NCBI RefSeq assembly: GCF_030166655.1
Contig: NZ_CP126446.1
Location: 3,906,001-3,970,000, forward strand
Direction: 5' to 3'
DNA length: 64,000 nt
Source: Pontibacillus chungwhensis
GTDB lineage: Bacteria > Bacillota > Bacilli > Bacillales > BH030062
Shown: in pieces, positions 60,761-64,000 of the stretch
Numbering within the stretch: the first letter of the stretch is position 1
Layout: every line of letters begins with the position of its first letter
Position numbers and translations under genes: made by a program
Notes under the pieces: model-generated
What the model saw: the letters and a program-made list of their open reading frames with translations, nothing else
The model's database searches: none
What the model was told of the DNA's origin: nothing

Positions 60761-61408
60761 CTAGGCCTGCTCAGCTACTTGTTGAACGAATTGATGAATC
60801 TCTTCTCTAGAGTAGTGCTCAGGCACACCTGGCTTTTCGTATAAATAGGTTGTAATACGTTCCACATCTGTCGTATAAGCTTCCATAAATCCTCGAATTA
60901 ACATCGCAAGATAAGGAGTAGATGGCCGAGTGATAGTTTGTTCACTTAGTGGTTTCGGATTGGTAAACGTAAAGATTGGGTACCCTTCTTGATTGCCCGC
61001 ATGAAGAAGATTGCCATAGTAAGAATCTTCATCAATAACAAGCGATCCTTCGTTTAACACTTGTTCAATATCCACTTCCATATCCTCTACGCCATTTTCC
61101 TGGCGGACGACGTCTTCGAATTGCTCTTCTGTAATGAGATACATTCTTCCCCAAGTTTCTGTCTGTTCGTCTTTCACTGTATCAATAAAAGCACCCGCTC
61201 CGTCCCAGCGGTCAGACCATCCTGAGAAGTAAAGCTTATAGGGTAAGCTTACAGGGCTATTCTTCAGGGGGAGGGTACAATCCCGGCTACCCACTTCTCT
61301 TCTGTTGGACCCAGGTGGTTGCCCTCCTTCAATATAACAGCGGAACCGATTTTCAAATAGGTTTGATCCGAAACTTGCATACCATACGTAGTTGTCTTGC
61401 TTGCTCAT
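60761..61408 (-). CDS. Gamma-glutamylcyclotransferase-like fold protein
   Basis: The 215-residue protein starts YVWYASFGSNLFENRFRCYI, the YxxYGSN-type start of the gamma-glutamylcyclotransferase/AIG2 fold, and has KLYFSGWSDRWDGAGAFI and WGRMYLITEEQFEDVV. A catalytic Glu of true cyclotransferases cannot be pinned down. An acidic composition fits other proteins here. GGGTGGAG precedes ATG 61408. If it makes 5-oxoproline it would feed the Pcp/PxpABC route of the window, but this is speculation. Confidence 0.65.
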   Translation of the reverse strand: MSKQDNYVWYASFGSNLFENRFRCYIEGGQPPGSNRREVGSRDCTLPLKNSPVSLPYKLYFSGWSDRWDGAGAFIDTVKDEQTETWGRMYLITEEQFEDVVRQENGVEDMEVDIEQVLNEGSLVIDEDSYYGNLLHAGNQEGYPIFTFTNPKPLSEQTITRPSTPYLAMLIRGFMEAYTTDVERITTYLYEKPGVPEHYSREEIHQFVQQVAEQA

Positions 61409-61651
61409 TATTCTCCACCCTTTTCTGTAATGGTTCTGTTACTAGTTGTTGACTATCATGTATTTTCATATAAATCCTCGTATATATCACGTGAAGCTGA
61501 GAATTAACAATCGGGGTGGTCCGTTATGTTTGCTGAGCGCTCGGGCTTGCTCGGGGACCACTCGCTTTCCTACGGGGAGCCGGGAAGCCTCCTCGTTCGC
61601 TCACTGAAGTGAACCCCAAATTTAGGACTTCTATTTGTTAGAAATTGTTAG

Positions 61652-62488
61652 TTATGCAGCTAGTTGATGCTTTTCTCTATAAGAGATTGGACTTGTTTTC
61701 AATTTGGATTTAATTCGATCATGGTTATAGTAATGCATATATTCATCAAGCTCTTGTTTGAAGTGATCTACACTATTAAATTCGCTTATGTAAAGGAATT
61801 CTGACTTCATAATTCCAAAAAAGTTTTCCATGACGGCATTGTCGAGACAGTTTCCTTTGCGAGACATACTTTGTGTAACGCCATATTCTTTAAGAGCTGT
61901 GCGGTATTGAGGCATTTGGTAATGCCAGCCTTGGTCTGAGTGTAAGAGAAGGTCATCGCCTTCTTTAAGGCGTCCTAGAGCCTTGTATAACATCTTTTCT
62001 ACTAAAGAATAGGTAGGGCGATGGCCAATCGTGTATCCGATCACTTCTCCGTTATAAAGATCTAAAACAGTAGATAGGTACAGCTTTTCACCAAATACTT
62101 TGAACTCCGTGATATCTGTAACCCATTTCTGATTAGGAAATTCGGCTTCAAAGGCGCGTTCTAACAGGTTTTGAGCGATTTGGCCAACTTTCCCTTTATA
62201 AGATTTATATTTTTTCACACGAACCACACTTGAAAGACTCAATTCTTTCATTAGACGATAAACTTTCTTGTGGTTTACATGATGCCCTGTGTTCTCTAAT
62301 TCTTGTTGAACACGTCGGTATCCATAACGACCTTTATGTTTATGGTAGATGGACATGATGCGCTCTTTTAAGCCTTGATCTGGATCAGGTTTATTGATTT
62401 TGGAAAGATGGTAGTAAAAATTACTTCTAGATAAACCAGCCATCTTAATTAATTCGTGAAACGGATAGGTGGACCTTAATTCATTCAC
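61652..62488 (-). CDS. IS3-family transposase OrfB
   Basis: The 278-residue integrase-core part has the DDE residues Asp125 (WVTDITEF), Asp185 (LLHSDQGWHY) and Glu221 (VMENFFGIMK), with 35 residues between the last two as in IS3 enzymes, and an N-terminal HTH_21-like region SRSNFYYHL. It overlaps the orfA stop by one base with a GTG start. A slippery A6C stretch (near 62496-62502) lies just before the orfA stop, and the frame is -1 relative to orfA, so the real transposase is likely an OrfAB fusion made by -1 frameshifting. Confidence 0.93.
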   Translation of the reverse strand: MNELRSTYPFHELIKMAGLSRSNFYYHLSKINKPDPDQGLKERIMSIYHKHKGRYGYRRVQQELENTGHHVNHKKVYRLMKELSLSSVVRVKKYKSYKGKVGQIAQNLLERAFEAEFPNQKWVTDITEFKVFGEKLYLSTVLDLYNGEVIGYTIGHRPTYSLVEKMLYKALGRLKEGDDLLLHSDQGWHYQMPQYRTALKEYGVTQSMSRKGNCLDNAVMENFFGIMKSEFLYISEFNSVDHFKQELDEYMHYYNHDRIKSKLKTSPISYREKHQLAA

Positions 62489-63012
62489 TACTTGCGTTTT
62501 TTCGCTTTTGGTGATTTTTCCTTTTCGTGAATTAAGGTTCTTAACTTTTTTAGATAAGCGTTCTCCATACGTAGGTACTCGACTTCTTTTTGAATAGCTT
62601 CAGTATCTATTGCCTGGTCTTTTTTATCATTTTTCTGGTTGTTGGTTTCTTCTGATGACATTCTGGCAGCCCTCTCTTTAGGTGATTCGAGGGCTGCCAT
62701 ACCGCCTTTTTTCCATTTCTTCTTCCACCTACGGACCATAGAGGGATCCGGGATCTGAAAAATGGCTGAGGCAGCCCGAATCGAATAACTCGATTTTTCG
62801 ATAAATTGAACAATCTTCAGTTTAAAGGCAGCCGTGTAATTTGTATAGAGGAAATGGAAAGCTTGTTCCCCATGATAAGTATATAATTGAACCCAATATC
62901 GGATAACCGAGTTGTCAATGTTTAACCGCTTTTCTAGATCGCGATAACTTACGCCACCATTTATATACTCTTGGGCAGCTTGAAGCTTTTCGGTGGGAGT
63001 AAATCTTCCCAT
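62488..63012 (-). CDS. IS3-family transposase OrfA
   Basis: The 174-residue DNA-binding subunit starts MGRFTPTEKLQAAQEYINGG and carries two helix-turn-helix segments (VSYRDLEKRLNIDNSVIRYW and SYSIRAASAIFQIPDPSMVR) followed by a coiled coil rich in Glu/Lys, QKEVEYLRMENAYLKKL, as in IS150-type OrfA. Residues encoded beyond 63012 come from flanking repeat DNA and have no ribosome site, while GGGGGA precedes ATG 63012. Confidence 0.92.
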   Translation of the reverse strand: MGRFTPTEKLQAAQEYINGGVSYRDLEKRLNIDNSVIRYWVQLYTYHGEQAFHFLYTNYTAAFKLKIVQFIEKSSYSIRAASAIFQIPDPSMVRRWKKKWKKGGMAALESPKERAARMSSEETNNQKNDKKDQAIDTEAIQKEVEYLRMENAYLKKLRTLIHEKEKSPKAKKRK

Positions 63013-63210
63013 AAATGATCCCCCTATTTTTGTCCTAAGATAGGGGGGCACTTCACACGCTCTCTGCGGGGTCTCCCCTAGCTCCTTACCCCGCGGGAGT
63101 CTCGCAGTCCCCGAGCAAGCCCTAAGAATAAGTGGATGAACGGACCCGCGTCTTATATGGGGAGAATCTATTTCCCCCAAATGTCACGTTTTCGTTCACC
63201 ATAATATTGC

Positions 63211-63341
63211 TAAGGTGGGACTGGAAACTGCGAGACTCCCGTGGGCAGAAGAGCCTAGGTGAGACCCCGGAGGCCGGCCTGCCGGCTGAGGAGGCTCACC
63301 AGCTCCCCACAGGAAAGCGAGTAGTTTCCAGTCCCACCTTA
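63211..63341. repeat. Long-hairpin repeat, copy R7 (complete)
   Basis: TAAGGTGGGACTGGAAACT (63211-63229) and its exact complement (63323-63341) close the element. The interior carries GCGAGACTCC, GAGCCTAGGTGAGACCCC, an inner GGCCGGCCTGCCGGC hairpin, GAGGAGGCTCACC and CAGGAAAGCGAGTAG. AGCTAACGGAAACATTCC follows just outside, as in R1. No ORF. Confidence 0.85.
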
Positions 63342-63454
63342 CACCCCATTAAGCTAACGGAAACATTCCCTACACTTATATTCTTCATTATTCTAACAAT
63401 TCTTTATCTTTTAAAAAACCCATCCCCCTTTTCATAACAGATCATATATTCATG

Positions 63455-63488
63455 AAAAAACGCTTAGAGTGCTTGACTCTAAGCGTTT
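63455..63488 (-). terminator. Terminator of the thioesterase gene
   Basis: AAACGCTTAGAGT and ACTCTAAGCGTTT pair perfectly around GCTTG, with AAAAAA to the left. Confidence 0.9.
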
Positions 63489-63501
63489 GAATCGGACGTA
63501 T

Positions 63502-64000
63502 TTACTTTCTAATCCATGGAAAGTCTGTTCCGAATTTGTTAGCAAATTCTTTAGATACACTACGGCGTGCTTTACGTTGAGTGGCACGGTCTGCGGCTCC
63601 GTCGTGTAACCATTTTTCCTGTTCTGTTTCAGGATAAACCGGAGGAACTTTAGATGGGTTATTATTTTCATCAACGGCAACCATCGTTAAGAAGGATGTC
63701 GCACATACTTTTCGTTCTCCAGAAAGAAGTTCTTCCTTAACAGCTTTTACGAACACTTCCATTGATGTATTCTTTGTCCAAGTGACAAAAGCTTCTAGAC
63801 AGATCGCATCCCCTGCGTTTACAGGGTATAAGAAGTCAACAGAGTCTGTAGAAGCGGTAACGACGTTACAACGGGCGTGACGGGTAGCAGCGATGGCTGC
63901 GACGTCATCGATGTAAGCCATTAACTGACCACCAAACAGTGTTCCGTGGTTGTTCGTATCTGTAGGTAAAACGTGAGAGTTCTTAACAACTAGTGATTCA
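63502..64000 (-). CDS. Acyl-CoA thioesterase, hotdog fold (YkhA/BACH-like), 5' end cut by window
   Basis: At least 165 residues are visible and the frame is open to the window edge, so the start lies beyond base 64000. The first visible residues ESLVVKNSHVLPTDTNNHG followed by TLFGGQLMAYIDDVAAIAA are the active-site loop of YkhA/acyl-CoA hydrolases; the Asn-His-Gly...Gly-Gly and Asp residues line the catalytic centre. SVDFLYPVNAGDAICLEAFVTW and the C-terminal RRSVSKEFANKFG follow. It cleaves medium- or long-chain acyl-CoA, preventing its accumulation. The in-frame ATG at 63921 would remove the catalytic loop and is rejected. Confidence 0.92.
   Translation of the reverse strand, partial: ESLVVKNSHVLPTDTNNHGTLFGGQLMAYIDDVAAIAATRHARCNVVTASTDSVDFLYPVNAGDAICLEAFVTWTKNTSMEVFVKAVKEELLSGERKVCATSFLTMVAVDENNNPSKVPPVYPETEQEKWLHDGAADRATQRKARRSVSKEFANKFGTDFPWIRK

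Larger units (their letters stand above)
61605..63055 (-). mobile_element. IS3-family (IS150-like) insertion sequence, 1451 bp
   Basis: The ends TGAAGTG...CCCC...TTAGGAC form an imperfect 24-bp inverted repeat (19 identities) that starts with TG and ends with CA as in IS3 elements. CAC (61602-61604 and 63056-63058) is the 3-bp target duplication. Two overlapping minus-strand ORFs (OrfA, OrfB) fill it, with the DDE triad intact, so it may be active. Confidence 0.92.
61543..63122. repeat. Long-hairpin repeat, copy R6 (split by an IS3-family element)
   Basis: The left half (61543-61604) contains GGGCTTGCTCGGGGAC, CACTCGCTTTCC, GGGAAGCCTCCTCGTTCGCT; the right half (63056-63122) contains GCTCTCTGCGGGGTCTCCCC, CCGCGGGAGTCTCGC and GTCCCCGAGCAAGCCC. 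The end stems 61543-61558 and 63107-63122 are perfect 16-bp complements. Removing the IS and one CAC restores a normal copy. Confidence 0.85.

Noticed and set aside
63013-63180. N-terminal extension of the IS OrfA frame
   Set aside because: It reads through the IS end into the interrupted repeat; the IS boundary and ribosome site put the start at 63012.

Overview
The window looks like chromosomal DNA of a Gram-positive, endospore-forming Bacillaceae species, probably halophilic or halotolerant (Halobacillus/Pontibacillus-like). The reasons are strong AGGAGG-type ribosome binding sites, Bacillus-type families (YueI, YuxH, SE1561, a 33-residue YjcZ-type protein, a YthAB-like cytochrome bd), FMN and yybP-ykoY riboswitches with intrinsic terminators, CodY- and CcpA-like sites, an S-layer-homology surface protein, and salt-related transporters (BCCT, NhaP-type antiporter). 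The genus is inferred; no rRNA or tRNA lies in the window.

Layout. 1-2.8 kb: a minus-strand operon pcp-pxpB-pxpA-pxpC that releases and opens pyroglutamate (pxpC runs off the left edge). 2.9-10 kb: an MFS transporter, a RudS-like tRNA desulfidase homologue, a YjiH-type membrane protein, a DJ-1/PfpI protein and an acyltransferase. 9.8-12.5 kb: divergent ku and ligD (bacterial NHEJ). 12.5-15.8 kb: a hydrolase, and an MFS exporter divergent from a TrmB-like regulator. 15.8-18.7 kb: a 961-residue surface protein of four histidine-bearing helical modules plus three SLH domains. 18.9-25.8 kb: glutamate dehydrogenase, YueI, aminopeptidase, photolyase, and a LysR regulator divergent from a YeiH-type exporter. 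25.9-31.1 kb: yjcZ-like gene, a tandem structured repeat, and the ribD-ribE-ribBA-ribH operon under an FMN riboswitch. 31.3-44 kb: OsmC, CrtI-like oxidoreductase, MFS, cytochrome bd oxidase, an MHYT-GGDEF-EAL protein and TerC under a manganese-type riboswitch. 44.8-60.5 kb: pgcA with an RpiR regulator, YuxH-like EAL-HDOD protein, AI-2E-type transporter, MFS, brnQ with CodY-like boxes, NhaP, quinone oxidoreductase, BCCT and recQ. 60.7-64 kb: a GGCT-like protein, an IS3-family element and an acyl-CoA thioesterase cut by the right edge.

The least ordinary content is intergenic. Seven copies or part copies of a long-hairpin repeat (core motif GCGGAAAGCGAG) share their interior, while the closing stems differ between copies yet stay complementary. 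One copy is split by the IS3 element with a 3-bp duplication, one by a 118-bp hairpin element flanked by CCTAG, and an inverted pair of flank segments brackets 16 kb. A second family is the short GGTGTCTGACACCCTTTA palindrome. There is also a seven-unit TTGAGCCG array with a 20-21 bp period, and a 155-bp tandem repeat starting at the yjcZ stop codon. I saw no defence island, prophage or CRISPR array.
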